NCBI RefSeq assembly: GCF_032337115.1
Contig: NZ_JAVXZY010000009.1
Span: 165,320-229,319 of the forward strand
Reading direction: 5' to 3'
Source of the DNA: Roseateles_C aquae
GTDB taxonomy: Bacteria > Pseudomonadota > Gammaproteobacteria > Burkholderiales > Burkholderiaceae_C
DNA: 64,000 bases
The translations under genes were made by a program, and so were the position numbers. The notes under the pieces were generated by a model that was given only the letters and a program-made list of their open reading frames with translations, was not told the DNA's origin and did not search any database. Below, piece by piece: positions 8,999 through 17,271 of this stretch. The first letter of the stretch is position 1; each line of letters starts with the position of its first letter.

Positions 8999-9091
8999 GT
9001 CGCAGTCCTCGACGCGAAAGCCAGCGCCGCGCCCGGGCTTGAGCCTTGTTCCCGCTCAGGCAAGACCTGACCCCAGGCGGCACAGCCAGGC

Positions 9092-9637
9092 TCAGGGCAG
9101 CTTGCTGATCTCGCGCTTGATCGCCTGGATATCGGATTCCTGGCGAGCGATATTGGCCTTGAGCTCGGCCACGCGATCCAGATACTTCTGGTAGTTGCGC
9201 TCGTCGCCACGGCGCTCCGGATTGCCACCGGCATAGTCGCGCTGCAGCGCGGCGAGCTTCTCTTCGGCCTCGCGCAACTCGTTCTCCAGCACCTTGCGGC
9301 GATCGCTGTCGCGGCTGCGCTGCTGATTGGGGTCAACGCGGGCCTCAGCACCGGGCTTGCCCTCCACCGCACCGGGTTTCACCGGCACGGCACCATTGCC
9401 CGCCGGGCGCGGCTTGGGCGCTTGCAACACGGTGATGGGCGTGCCCTCTATCGTGCGGCAGCCCTTGTCCTGGGCTTCCTTGGCCGACAAGGCATCGGTG
9501 TAGAGCACCGGCGGCCCCGGGCAGCGGTAGACGACGGAGGGCGTCTGCGCCATGGCCGGCAGCGCCAGCAGCGCAGCCAGCGAAAGCGCATGGCCGAGCC
9601 GGGTGCGGCGGGCGTGGGATCTGGGCCTGAGGTACAT
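9092..9637 (-). CDS. Small exported coiled-coil protein between glnA and ntrB (DUF4124-like N-terminus)
   Basis: A 181-aa protein with an N-terminal signal peptide (LSLAALLALPAMAQ). A short Cys-containing segment follows (VYRCPGPPVLYTD and KGCRTIEG), resembling the DUF4124 pattern in which a strand, a Cys and a YTD motif precede a low-complexity tail. The rest is Pro/Gly-rich and then a strongly charged helix (about 115-181) predicted as coiled coil. I placed the start at ATG 9637, ahead of the signal peptide, because the longer frame begins at a TTG; no strong ribosome-binding site is visible. Its place between glnA and ntrBC suggests co-transcription with ntrBC, but its function is unknown. 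Confidence 0.7.
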   Translation of the reverse strand: MYLRPRSHARRTRLGHALSLAALLALPAMAQTPSVVYRCPGPPVLYTDALSAKEAQDKGCRTIEGTPITVLQAPKPRPAGNGAVPVKPGAVEGKPGAEARVDPNQQRSRDSDRRKVLENELREAEEKLAALQRDYAGGNPERRGDERNYQKYLDRVAELKANIARQESDIQAIKREISKLP

Positions 9638-9745
9638 CGGCGGTGGGGCGACTCTTGTTGTTCCAGTTGCGCATTGTGGCGCATTGGCGGTGCGGGCCAA
9701 GCGCCTGCGCGCCAAGGGCCCCGCAGCGCCGTGGCGCCGGCCATG

Positions 9746-9773
9746 AAAAAAGGGACGGCCAAGACCGTCCCTT
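9746..9773 (-). terminator. Rho-independent terminator after glnA
   Basis: Read on the minus strand: a 9-bp stem AAGGGACGG/CCGTCCCTT with a 6-nt loop, running straight into a run of T (complement of 9746-9751). It lies between the glnA stop (9827) and the next minus-strand gene. Most glnA transcripts should end here, with read-through feeding the ntrBC genes. Confidence 0.85.
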
Positions 9774-9826
9774 CGGGCTGAGCGAGGCCTGCGGCTTGCG
9801 GTTTGAACGCAGGCCGCAGCAGGCCA

Positions 9827-11242
9827 TCACAGCGTGTAGTACATATCGAACTCGACCGGGTGGGTCGTCATGCGGAAGCGGGTCACTTCCTGCATCTTCA
9901 GGTCGATATAGGCATCCAGATAGGAGTCGGTGAACACGCCGCCCTTGGTCAGGAAGGCGCGGTCCTTGTCCAGATACTCCAGCGCCTGGTCCAGGCTGTG
10001 GCAAACGGTCGGCACCTTCGCGTCTTCTTCCGGCGGCAGGTGGTACAGATCCTTGGTGGCGGCTTCGCCCGGATGGATCTTGTTTTCCACGCCGTCCAGA
10101 CCGGCCATCATCAGGGCCGAGAAGCCCAGATACGGATTCATCAGAGGATCGGGGAAACGTGCCTCGATGCGACGGCCCTTGGGGTTGGACACGAAGGGAA
10201 TGCGGATCGATGCCGAGCGGTTGCGGGCCGAGTAGGCCAGCTTGACCGGGGCTTCGAAGCCGGGCACCAGACGCTTGTAGCTGTTCGTGCCGGGGTTGGT
10301 CAGCGCGTTCAGGGCACGAGCATGCTTGATGATGCCGCCGATGTAGTACAGCGCGAACTCGGACAGGCCGCCGTAGCCGTCGCCGGCGAACAGGTTCTTG
10401 CCGTCCTTCCAGATCGACTGGTGCACGTGCATGCCGGAGCCGTTGTCGCCAACGATGGGCTTGGGCATGAAGGTGGCGGTCTTGCCATAGGCATGGGCCA
10501 CGTTCTGGATCACGTACTTCTGCAGTTGCAGCCAGTCGGCGCGCTGCACCAGGGTGCTGAACTTGGTGCCGATTTCCATCTGGCCGGCGTTGGCCACTTC
10601 ATGGTGGTGAACCTCGACCGGGATGCCCAGTTGTTCGAGGATCAGGCACATTTCCGAGCGCATGTCCTGGCCCGAATCGACCGGCGGCACGGGGAAGTAG
10701 CCGCCCTTGACGGTCGGACGGTAGCCGTGGTTGCCGTGGTCGTATTCCTTGCCGGTGTTCCAGGCAGCTTCTTCGGCGTCGATCTTGACGAAGCAGCCGG
10801 ACATGTCGACGTTCCAGCGGATCGAGTCGAAGATGAAGAACTCGGGTTCCGGGCCGAAGAAGGCGGTGTCGCCCAGGCCGGAGGACTTCAGATAGGCTTC
10901 GGCGCGCTTGGCCAGCGAACGCGGATCGCGCTCATAGGCCTTGCCATCGCTGGGCTCGACCACATCGCAGGTTAGGATCAGCGTCGGCTCTTCGAAGAAG
11001 GGGTCGATATTGGCGGTGTTGGGGTCCGGCATCAGCAGCATGTCGGAGGCTTCGATGCCCTTCCAGCCGGCGATCGACGAACCGTCGAAGGCGTGACCGG
11101 AGGAGAACTTGTCCTCATCGAAGTGCGACACGGGCACGGAAACGTGCTGCTCTTTGCCACGGGTGTCGGTGAAGCGGAAGTCAACAAACTTGACTTCGTT
11201 TTCTTTCACCATGCTCATCACATCGGCGACGGTCTTGGCCAT
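9827..11242 (-). CDS. glnA: Glutamine synthetase, type I
   Basis: A 471-aa enzyme that makes glutamine from glutamate, ammonia and ATP as a dodecamer. The sequence shows the GSI signature FDGSSIAGW, the active-site blocks GPEPEFF, GDNGSGMHVHQS and NRSASIRIP, and the adenylylation site DLYHLPPEE with Tyr about 400, so GlnE control is expected. ATG 11242 follows GAGGAG; the TTG one codon upstream is less likely. It heads the nitrogen block and is preceded by a sigma-54 promoter (11340-11354). Confidence 0.97.
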   Translation of the reverse strand: MAKTVADVMSMVKENEVKFVDFRFTDTRGKEQHVSVPVSHFDEDKFSSGHAFDGSSIAGWKGIEASDMLLMPDPNTANIDPFFEEPTLILTCDVVEPSDGKAYERDPRSLAKRAEAYLKSSGLGDTAFFGPEPEFFIFDSIRWNVDMSGCFVKIDAEEAAWNTGKEYDHGNHGYRPTVKGGYFPVPPVDSGQDMRSEMCLILEQLGIPVEVHHHEVANAGQMEIGTKFSTLVQRADWLQLQKYVIQNVAHAYGKTATFMPKPIVGDNGSGMHVHQSIWKDGKNLFAGDGYGGLSEFALYYIGGIIKHARALNALTNPGTNSYKRLVPGFEAPVKLAYSARNRSASIRIPFVSNPKGRRIEARFPDPLMNPYLGFSALMMAGLDGVENKIHPGEAATKDLYHLPPEEDAKVPTVCHSLDQALEYLDKDRAFLTKGGVFTDSYLDAYIDLKMQEVTRFRMTTHPVEFDMYYTL

Positions 11243-11339
11243 CAATCACTCCTCAGCGGATCGGGGTAGAACGGATCTGACAACAAATTCGGCGGACGCC
11301 GGCCACTGCGCACAGGGCCGACTTGCACCAACAACGTAA

Positions 11340-11354
11340 GCAGTTTGCGTGCCA
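11340..11354 (-). promoter_or_regulatory. Sigma-54 (-24/-12) promoter of glnA
   Basis: On the minus strand the element reads TGGCACGCAAACTGC: TGGCAC, five bases, CTGC, with the invariant GG and GC separated by exactly 10 nt. Only one base departs from the TGGCAC-N5-TTGC consensus. Transcription would start near 11,328 and leave a leader of about 85 nt before the glnA ATG. With ntrBC downstream, this is the expected NtrC-dependent promoter. The 270-bp stretch 11,243-11,512 that holds it has no gene. Confidence 0.85.
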
Positions 11355-11512
11355 GCCTAAGACCGGTCGCGCCCTGCCAGCGCCAGCGCGGTGCATGGGC
11401 CCCAGGGCCCGCGTCGCGCCGGGGCATTATGCGCTGCGCGGGCTTGCGCGCCGATGACGCGCGTCAGCTCAAGGCCGGGTGCCAGCACCAGACAAGTGCA
11501 CACCCTTGGCCA

Positions 11513-12307
11513 TCATCGCACCAGTTCGGTGCCTATGGATGCACCAAATTGGACGAGGCCCGCCTTGAGCGCCTGATAGGCCGGGTCCAAGGCCTCGGCC
11601 TCACCTTTGACGCCCAGTTCGATATGGCGGCCCCATTGCGGGTGGTCCACGCTGGGCAGGCTGAACACCTTGATACCGGGAAACTCGGCCTCGATGCGCT
11701 CCATCAGCGGGCTGAGCGTGGCCTCCAGCGCGCCCAGCACAATCATCGAGCGCTCGCGGGTGGCGACGACTCGCTGAAGATCGGCGTGGCGCTGGTCCAG
11801 CACCCACTCGATCATCGGATGCGCCATCACCGGAAAACCCGGCACGAAGTAGACGCTGCCGACGTAGAAGCCGGGAATGCGGTTGTAGGGGTTCGGGATG
11901 ATCTGCGCGCCGGCCGGGAACATGCCCATCTGAAAACGGCGCAAGGTATCCGGGTGTTCGGGGTCGGCCTGCTGGCCCTGCTCACGCGCCATCTCGCAGA
12001 CGCGCTGCCAGATCAGCTCGCGAGCTTCCGGATGCAGGGTCAGGTCTTGCCCCAGCGCCGCGGCAGCGGCCTGGCGGGTGTGGTCGTCAGGCGTGGCGCC
12101 AATGCCGCCGCAGCTGAAGACCAGATCGCCGCTGGCAAAGGCCTGGCGCAACTCGGCGCTGATGGCGGCGCGATCGTCGCCCAGGTAATGCGCCCAGCTC
12201 AGGCTCATGCCGCGCGCGGCCAGCAGTTCGATGACGCGGGCCAGGTGCTTGTCCTGGCGCTTGCCGGACAGGATTTCGTCACCAATGATGATCAGACCGA
12301 CATTCAT
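11513..12307 (-). CDS. CinA-like molybdopterin-binding-domain protein
   Basis: A 264-aa protein consisting of the MoCF/CinA N-terminal domain. It begins GLIIIGDEILSGKRQD and continues with FSCGGIGATPDDHT, the nucleotide/pterin-binding motif shared by CinA and molybdopterin adenylyltransferases. The amidohydrolase (PncC) half of full CinA is missing, so this is the short form common in proteobacteria. I used ATG 12307; a GTG three codons upstream is possible. It is last in a minus-strand run. Probable role: nucleotide-metabolite housekeeping (for example ADP-ribose-type pyrophosphatase activity, as in CinA); substrate not determined. Confidence 0.85.
   Translation of the reverse strand: MNVGLIIIGDEILSGKRQDKHLARVIELLAARGMSLSWAHYLGDDRAAISAELRQAFASGDLVFSCGGIGATPDDHTRQAAAAALGQDLTLHPEARELIWQRVCEMAREQGQQADPEHPDTLRRFQMGMFPAGAQIIPNPYNRIPGFYVGSVYFVPGFPVMAHPMIEWVLDQRHADLQRVVATRERSMIVLGALEATLSPLMERIEAEFPGIKVFSLPSVDHPQWGRHIELGVKGEAEALDPAYQALKAGLVQFGASIGTELVR
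11517..11533. promoter_or_regulatory. Candidate NtrC enhancer site upstream of glnA
   Basis: CGCACCAGTTCGGTGCC is an inverted repeat with GCACC and GGTGC arms separated by 5 nt. That matches the NtrC consensus TGCACC-N5-GGTGCA at 10 of 12 arm positions. It lies about 165 bp upstream of the sigma-54 element, a normal enhancer distance, but inside the last codons of the CinA-like gene, so chance conservation through coding cannot be excluded. Confidence 0.5.
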
Positions 12308-12340
12308 GCTAGGCACTCAGTTGGACATTCAACTTGAGGC

Positions 12341-13243
12341 TCATACCGGCGGCAGCGTCTGAACGGCACGTCCCTCGGGGTCACCCGACGAACCGGCCAG
12401 AGGCTCCAGCACCTCGACGCCATCGATCAGAGTCGAACTGGCCACACGGCTCAGCCGCAAATCGTTCAGTGCCGCCAGCGCATAGTGGGCAAACCACAGC
12501 GAGGTGAAGGCAAACACCAGGGTGTACAGCCACACTGCGGGCACGGCCAGCAAAGGCGCCGCCGGGATGAAGATGAAGAGGATGCTGGCCGGCGCCGCGC
12601 CGAGATAGCCGGTCAGCATGCCGATGGCCAGCAGCTGGAACTTGTGCTCGGACAGCAGTTGGCGGCGCTCCTGCGGTGAGGCATGGTCTGAGAGCACATC
12701 GAAGGCAAACACCCGGTAGCCCAGCCAGCCCCAGATCAGCGGCGGGATGAACAGGATCAGCGGCGGCACCAGCCACAGCGGCATGCTCAGGACGATCAGC
12801 GCCAGCGCCAGCAGCGTGTGGCCGATCGACCAGGCCACGCTCATCAGCAGCGAGCCGCCATGCTTCAGCTCCAGCGCCGGAAAACGGCGCAGCGCGACCA
12901 GGCGCACCATCGCCGGCGTCATCATCAGCGCCACCAGCAGGAGGCTCAGGAGCAGCACCACCGGAATCGCAATCGCCAGCACGATCAAGGGGGCAATCAT
13001 CGTGCGCAGGCTGCCCAGGCCCACATGGGCCAGCCAGCCCAACACGGTGTCAACCAGGCGCCAGGATTCCAGCGAGATGCGCACCGCGTCGACCGCGTCT
13101 TCCCAAAAGAAATAGCCGGACACACCGGCTGCCAGCCCGCAGATCAACAGCGGCGCCAGCGACAGCAGCATCACCCGCGGGTGCAGGCAGTAGACGGCGG
13201 CGCGCCAGAAGGCGTCGAGCACGCGACCGGTGGCATTGAGCAT
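12341..13243 (-). CDS. EI24-domain (CysZ-like) integral membrane protein
   Basis: A 300-aa membrane protein with about five to six hydrophobic segments: residues about 22-45, 80-110, 140-175, 195-220 and 225-255. The arrangement fits the EI24/CysZ family; CysZ is a sulfate channel in E. coli. Conserved features include LSMPLWLVPPLILFIPPLIWGW and the following YRVFAFDVLSDHAS stretch, typical of betaproteobacterial EI24 proteins. ATG 13243 was chosen because the longer frame adds a charged octapeptide only. Transport of sulfate is an inference from the family; no cys genes are nearby. Confidence 0.8.
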   Translation of the reverse strand: MLNATGRVLDAFWRAAVYCLHPRVMLLSLAPLLICGLAAGVSGYFFWEDAVDAVRISLESWRLVDTVLGWLAHVGLGSLRTMIAPLIVLAIAIPVVLLLSLLLVALMMTPAMVRLVALRRFPALELKHGGSLLMSVAWSIGHTLLALALIVLSMPLWLVPPLILFIPPLIWGWLGYRVFAFDVLSDHASPQERRQLLSEHKFQLLAIGMLTGYLGAAPASILFIFIPAAPLLAVPAVWLYTLVFAFTSLWFAHYALAALNDLRLSRVASSTLIDGVEVLEPLAGSSGDPEGRAVQTLPPV

Positions 13244-13321
13244 GGAAGGTTTCCCAGAGCGCCTCAAGACCGAGGCGGCGCAAGCATAGCAACCGGCCGC
13301 GCCACCTGCATCAAGCGGGCC

Positions 13322-14275
13322 TCAGCGCCCGATCAAGCGGCGCAGCCCCAACCACTGCTGGGCCCAGAAACCGCGGCCATAGTCGCGGCCCTGCTCGACC
13401 TGATCACGCACGCCGGTGGCGTCCCAGCGGCGCTCGAAATTGGCCGTGCCAAAGACGATGTCCCAGACCGGAAACAGCACCGCGAAGTTATGGCCGCCCA
13501 GCGTGCCCTGCCCCTCGGACTCATGGCCGATGCCGACCGCATGATGCAGCCGGTGATAGCGCGGGCTGACGATCAGCCGCTCGAACAGCGGCCCGAACCA
13601 GACGCGCAGATTGGCGTGCTGCAAGCTCTCCATCAGCTGCGACAGCGCGATCAGCGCCACGAACTGTCCCGGCCCGACGCCGATGAAGCGCGCCAGCAGC
13701 ACAAAGGCGGCATCGCGCAGCACATCGTCGAGCAGGTGGTTGCGGTTGTCGCTCCACATCGTCATCTGCCGCTGGCTGTGGTGCAGCGAGTGCAGCGCCC
13801 ACCACCAGTTGAACTGATGCTGGGCGCGGTGCAGCCAGTAGTTGGCCAGGTCAAAGACCAGCAGGTACAGCACAAAGCTGACCAAGGGCTGGTCGCTGAC
13901 GCCGGGCCAGAGGGTATCGAGCTGCCAGGTCGGCAGACCGAGCAGGCGCATCTCGCCGGACATCGCGTCGAAGATCGGATCCAGGCTGAAGAACATCACC
14001 AGGCGGAACAGGCCCAGGCGGTGGATCAGCGTGTACAGCACGTCAACACGCACCGCCTCGCGATCCTGCAGCGGCTCCACCGGGCGCCAGCGTTCCAGAC
14101 TGCGTATCAGCAGCAGCATCACCGCAATCTGCAGCAGGCCGACGAGCAGCCAGCCGGTTGCATCGAAGGCCTCTTCGAGCAGATTGCCCAGGCCCGCGCC
14201 AAACACCAGCGGCTGGACCAGGATTTCGAACAGCCACTGCTGGGCAGCGGCAAAGGCATCGGTGAGCAGTTCCAT
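13322..14275 (-). CDS. Sterol desaturase / fatty acid hydroxylase family membrane protein
   Basis: A 317-aa membrane-bound di-iron oxygenase of the FA_hydroxylase family. The histidine clusters are complete: HRAQH, HSLHHSQ and YHRLHHA, with a further His in GGHNF near the end. Hydrophobic segments at about 30-55, 75-95 and 125-150 anchor it in the membrane. The start ATG 14275 lies 2 nt after the stop of the deacetylase gene, so the two are probably translationally coupled. The substrate is unknown; bacterial members hydroxylate lipids, carotenoids or alkyl chains. Confidence 0.88.
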   Translation of the reverse strand: MELLTDAFAAAQQWLFEILVQPLVFGAGLGNLLEEAFDATGWLLVGLLQIAVMLLLIRSLERWRPVEPLQDREAVRVDVLYTLIHRLGLFRLVMFFSLDPIFDAMSGEMRLLGLPTWQLDTLWPGVSDQPLVSFVLYLLVFDLANYWLHRAQHQFNWWWALHSLHHSQRQMTMWSDNRNHLLDDVLRDAAFVLLARFIGVGPGQFVALIALSQLMESLQHANLRVWFGPLFERLIVSPRYHRLHHAVGIGHESEGQGTLGGHNFAVLFPVWDIVFGTANFERRWDATGVRDQVEQGRDYGRGFWAQQWLGLRRLIGR

Positions 14276-14277
14276 CG

Positions 14278-15192
14278 TCAGGGTTGGCTTTGCGACGCTG
14301 GCGGCGTCACGGGTGGGGGCGGCGCGCTGGCGGCCGAACGTGCGGGCGAAACCGTGCTGGCCGCTGGGCTCCAGGGCGGCGGCAGCGGCGTGCTCGGCGG
14401 CGTGTAGGGCTTGATCACCAGCGGCTCTTTCATCAGCTTGGCATAGCGCGGATGCTCGCGCAGCGGCGCAAAACACAGGCCGCGTTCGCTCAAGCCCTTC
14501 ATCAAGGGCGCCAGCACCGCCGGCGCCCAGGCGTCCTGCCGCGACCAGATGCCCAGATGGGCCATCAGGATATCGCCAGGCTTGATATCGCGCAGCGCGC
14601 GCGCCAAGAGCTGTTCATTGCTGTAGCGCTCGCTGGGCAGCTCGTCGCCGAGAAATCCGGCGGCGCTCCAGCCCACATGGCTGTAGCCGCAGGCCTTGGC
14701 CACCGCCAGCAGCGCCGGCGAGGTCTTGCCGGCCGGCGCGCGAAAGATCGGTGCCATCGCCTTGCCGGTGATGGCCTGAAAACGCTCGGCCGATTTGTTC
14801 AGGCCTTCGCAGTACTGCGCCGCCGTCAGCTCGCGCGGCCGCTGCACCTCGATGCCGCCACCGGTCTTGACGCGAAACCGCCCCTCCGGCAGGTCTTCGA
14901 CCCAGGTGTCGTGGTCCCAGGTGTGCGAGCCAAAGTCGTGCCCCTCGACCGCGCGGGCCCGCCACCAGGGCGCCCATTCCTCGTCCAGCGTGCGGCCGTC
15001 AGAAAGCGTGGGCTCGTTGGCGATGAAAAACGTGGCGCGGGCGTCATAACGCTTGAGCAGTTCGGCCACCAGCGGCGCCACGCCCATATGGCCGGTGTCA
15101 AAGGTCAGAAAGACCGGCTTCTCGCCCGGCTGGCAGGCCTGCGCCGCCGACAGGGCGAACAACGCGGCCAGACTGGCATGCTTGGCTTTCAC
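14278..15192 (-). CDS. Polysaccharide deacetylase (NodB-type) with Pro/Ala-rich tail
   Basis: A 304-aa exported CE4-type hydrolase. After a short signal peptide it shows the NodB motifs: TFDTGH (motif 1, with Thr in place of the usual second Asp), SHTWDHDTW (metal His pair), FRAPAGK (motif 3) and LMAHLGIWS (final catalytic His). The C-terminal 45 residues are a Pro/Ser/Ala linker with no domain. GTG 15192 overlaps the stop of the upstream beta-propeller gene (GTGA). The altered motif 1 is seen in other CE4 members but leaves the substrate open. Confidence 0.85.
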   Translation of the reverse strand: MKAKHASLAALFALSAAQACQPGEKPVFLTFDTGHMGVAPLVAELLKRYDARATFFIANEPTLSDGRTLDEEWAPWWRARAVEGHDFGSHTWDHDTWVEDLPEGRFRVKTGGGIEVQRPRELTAAQYCEGLNKSAERFQAITGKAMAPIFRAPAGKTSPALLAVAKACGYSHVGWSAAGFLGDELPSERYSNEQLLARALRDIKPGDILMAHLGIWSRQDAWAPAVLAPLMKGLSERGLCFAPLREHPRYAKLMKEPLVIKPYTPPSTPLPPPWSPAASTVSPARSAASAPPPPVTPPASQSQP

Positions 15193-16202
15193 TGGCGCGG
15201 CATGTGATCCAGGGTCCAGACGCCATGCGGCGACTTGCCGACGACCACCTGCTTGAGCACCTTCTTGCTCTGCAGATCGATCATCGTCAGCTTGCGCGCC
15301 CAGCGCGAGGTCACCAGCAGCGTCTTGCCATCGGGCAGCACCTCCATATCGTCCGGACCGCCGGGGGCATGGAAGGTTTCGACGACATTGAAGGCGCTGT
15401 AATCGATCTTGCTGATGGTGTTGCCGGCCCGGTTGCTAACCAGCACATGGCGCTTGTCGCCCAGGGCTCGGAAGCTGTGCGCGCCATCGCCGGTGGGCAA
15501 GCGCTTCACCAGCTTGGCCGGACCATTGCCGCTGACATCGTAGAACTCGACCAGCTTGTCGCCGGTGAGCGCCACCAAAAGGGTCTTGTCGTCCGGTGTC
15601 AGAAAGATGTCGGCCGGCATCTTGCCGACCGGAATCTTCCAGCGCGGCGTCTGCGTGGCCAGGTCGACAGCCATCAGCTCGTCGCTGTCCTGCAGGCTGA
15701 CATAGAGCACCGTGCTCTTCGAATCGATGAACAGATGGCTGGGCGTCTTCGGCGCCGGGATGCGCTTGACCAACTCCAGCGGCTTGTCGGCGCTCTGCGG
15801 CTGCCAGCGGTACAGCGCCACATGGTCGAGCCGGTTGCCAGCGGTGACGAACCACTTCATGTCCGGCGAGAAGCGCAGGTGATAGGGATCGGTGATGCCA
15901 TGCAGCACGCGCTGCACCTGGGCCGTGACCGGATCGATGAATGTCAGCGAATCGCCCAGGGCATTGGCCACGACCATAGACTTGTCGTCCGGCGTCAGGT
16001 AGAGGTGGTGCGGTTCCTTGCCGGTGGCAATGCGCTTGATCTGCTTGAAGCTGACCGGGTCGATCACGCTGATGTCAGCATCCAGCGAGTTCAGCACGAA
16101 GACGGGACGCGTGGCACCGCCGCCTTCAACAGCCAGGGCCAGGGCCGGCAGGGCAGCCAGCGCCGCGCAGGCAGCCATGCGCCGCCAATTCAAAACAAAC
16201 AT
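15189..16202 (-). CDS. Exported YncE/YVTN-type beta-propeller protein
   Basis: A 337-aa secreted protein with a signal peptide (ALAALPALALA) and a seven-bladed propeller. Repeats of the type VFVLNSLDADISVIDP, IATGKEPHHLYLTPDD, VGKMPADIFLTPDDK and VVVGKSPHGVW occur about every 45 residues. Such proteins act as periplasmic binding scaffolds rather than enzymes. ATG 16202 follows AAGGA at 8 nt. It leads a minus-strand unit in which the next two genes overlap or almost abut it (deacetylase, fatty-acid hydroxylase). This suggests a shared envelope or surface-polymer role. Confidence 0.85.
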   Translation of the reverse strand: MFVLNWRRMAACAALAALPALALAVEGGGATRPVFVLNSLDADISVIDPVSFKQIKRIATGKEPHHLYLTPDDKSMVVANALGDSLTFIDPVTAQVQRVLHGITDPYHLRFSPDMKWFVTAGNRLDHVALYRWQPQSADKPLELVKRIPAPKTPSHLFIDSKSTVLYVSLQDSDELMAVDLATQTPRWKIPVGKMPADIFLTPDDKTLLVALTGDKLVEFYDVSGNGPAKLVKRLPTGDGAHSFRALGDKRHVLVSNRAGNTISKIDYSAFNVVETFHAPGGPDDMEVLPDGKTLLVTSRWARKLTMIDLQSKKVLKQVVVGKSPHGVWTLDHMPRQ

Positions 16203-16355
16203 GGGGGACAGTCCTTGATGCGTTGGGCCGCGCGTTCCCCGGCGGGGCCGCACGACATTGCCTCAAGTGTAGAGGGGCGGCCCATGCCAGCCGGCCGCCG
16301 CACCCTGATGTCGGTCAAAGCCCGGGCGTATTCGGAACTGCCCTCTCGCCGGTGA

Positions 16356-17168
16356 TCACTCGTCGTCACCGCCAATCAGGCCACCCAGCAGACCCGCGGC
16401 ACCAAAACCGCCCAGCACCGAGCCCTCTTCCTTGCGGCCGCCGTTCTGTGGCGCCGCGGCAAAGATGCGCGAGGCCAGGCGCGAGAACGGCAGGCTTTGC
16501 AGCCAGACCTCGCCGGGGCCGGTCAGCTTGGCCAGGAACAGGCCCTCGCCGCCGAACAGCGCCGTCTTGATCTTGCCAACGTACTGGATCTCGAAATTGA
16601 CGCTGGGCGTGTAGGCCACCACGCAGCCGGTGTCGACCAAAAGGGTCTGCCCCGGCTGCAGCGTCCGCCGCACCACCGTGCCGCCGGCATGGACAAAGGC
16701 CAGGCCGTCGCCATCCAGCTTCTGCATGATGAAGCCCTCGCCACCGAAGAAGCCGGTGCTGAGCTTTTGCTGCACGGCAATGCCCAGCGAGACCCCGCGG
16801 GCGGCGCACAGAAAAGCATCCTTCTGGCAGATCAGCGTACCGCCCAACTGGCGCAGATCCATCGGCAGGATCTTGCCCGGATAGGGTGCGGCGAAGGCGA
16901 CGCGCAGCTTGCTCGTGCCCTGGTTGGTGTAAATCGTCGTGAACAGCGATTCGCCGGTGATCAGCCGCTTGCCAGCGCCCAACAGCTTGCCCAGGAAACC
17001 GCCTTGCTGCGCCGAACCATCGCCAAAAATGGTGTCCATGCTGATGCCGGCGTCCATGAACATCATGCTGCCGGCTTCGCCAATGGCGGCCTCGCCGGGG
17101 TCCAGTTCGACCTCGACGAACTGCATCTCGGCGCCCTTGATCTCGTAGTCGACCACATCCATCGCCAT
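16356..17168 (-). CDS. AIM24 / TIGR00266 family protein
   Basis: A 270-aa protein of the AIM24 family: a double beta-sandwich formed of repeated MQFVEVELDPGE and GPGEVWLQSLPFSRLA type strands, ending in a Gly-rich tail with GGFGAAGLLGGLIGG. Family members form soluble, often multimeric assemblies; the bacterial role is not established. ATG 17168 is preceded by GGGAGAG. A 153-bp gap separates it from the beta-propeller gene. It is divergent from the IclR regulator, which might control it, but nothing in the sequence proves that. Confidence 0.85.
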   Translation of the reverse strand: MAMDVVDYEIKGAEMQFVEVELDPGEAAIGEAGSMMFMDAGISMDTIFGDGSAQQGGFLGKLLGAGKRLITGESLFTTIYTNQGTSKLRVAFAAPYPGKILPMDLRQLGGTLICQKDAFLCAARGVSLGIAVQQKLSTGFFGGEGFIMQKLDGDGLAFVHAGGTVVRRTLQPGQTLLVDTGCVVAYTPSVNFEIQYVGKIKTALFGGEGLFLAKLTGPGEVWLQSLPFSRLASRIFAAAPQNGGRKEEGSVLGGFGAAGLLGGLIGGDDE

Positions 17169-17271
17169 TTAGAACTCTCCCGCTGGGGTTGTGAAAATGG
17201 CGCCCATGGTAGCCAAGACGCAACCCGTCCCTGACGATGCCCCCTTGCTGCCGCTGCCTATACTGCGGCGC

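Noticed and set aside
11479..11494. GGTGCCAGCACC as a second NtrC site
   Set aside because: The arms are in the reverse order and the spacing is wrong for the NtrC consensus, so it is a chance palindrome.
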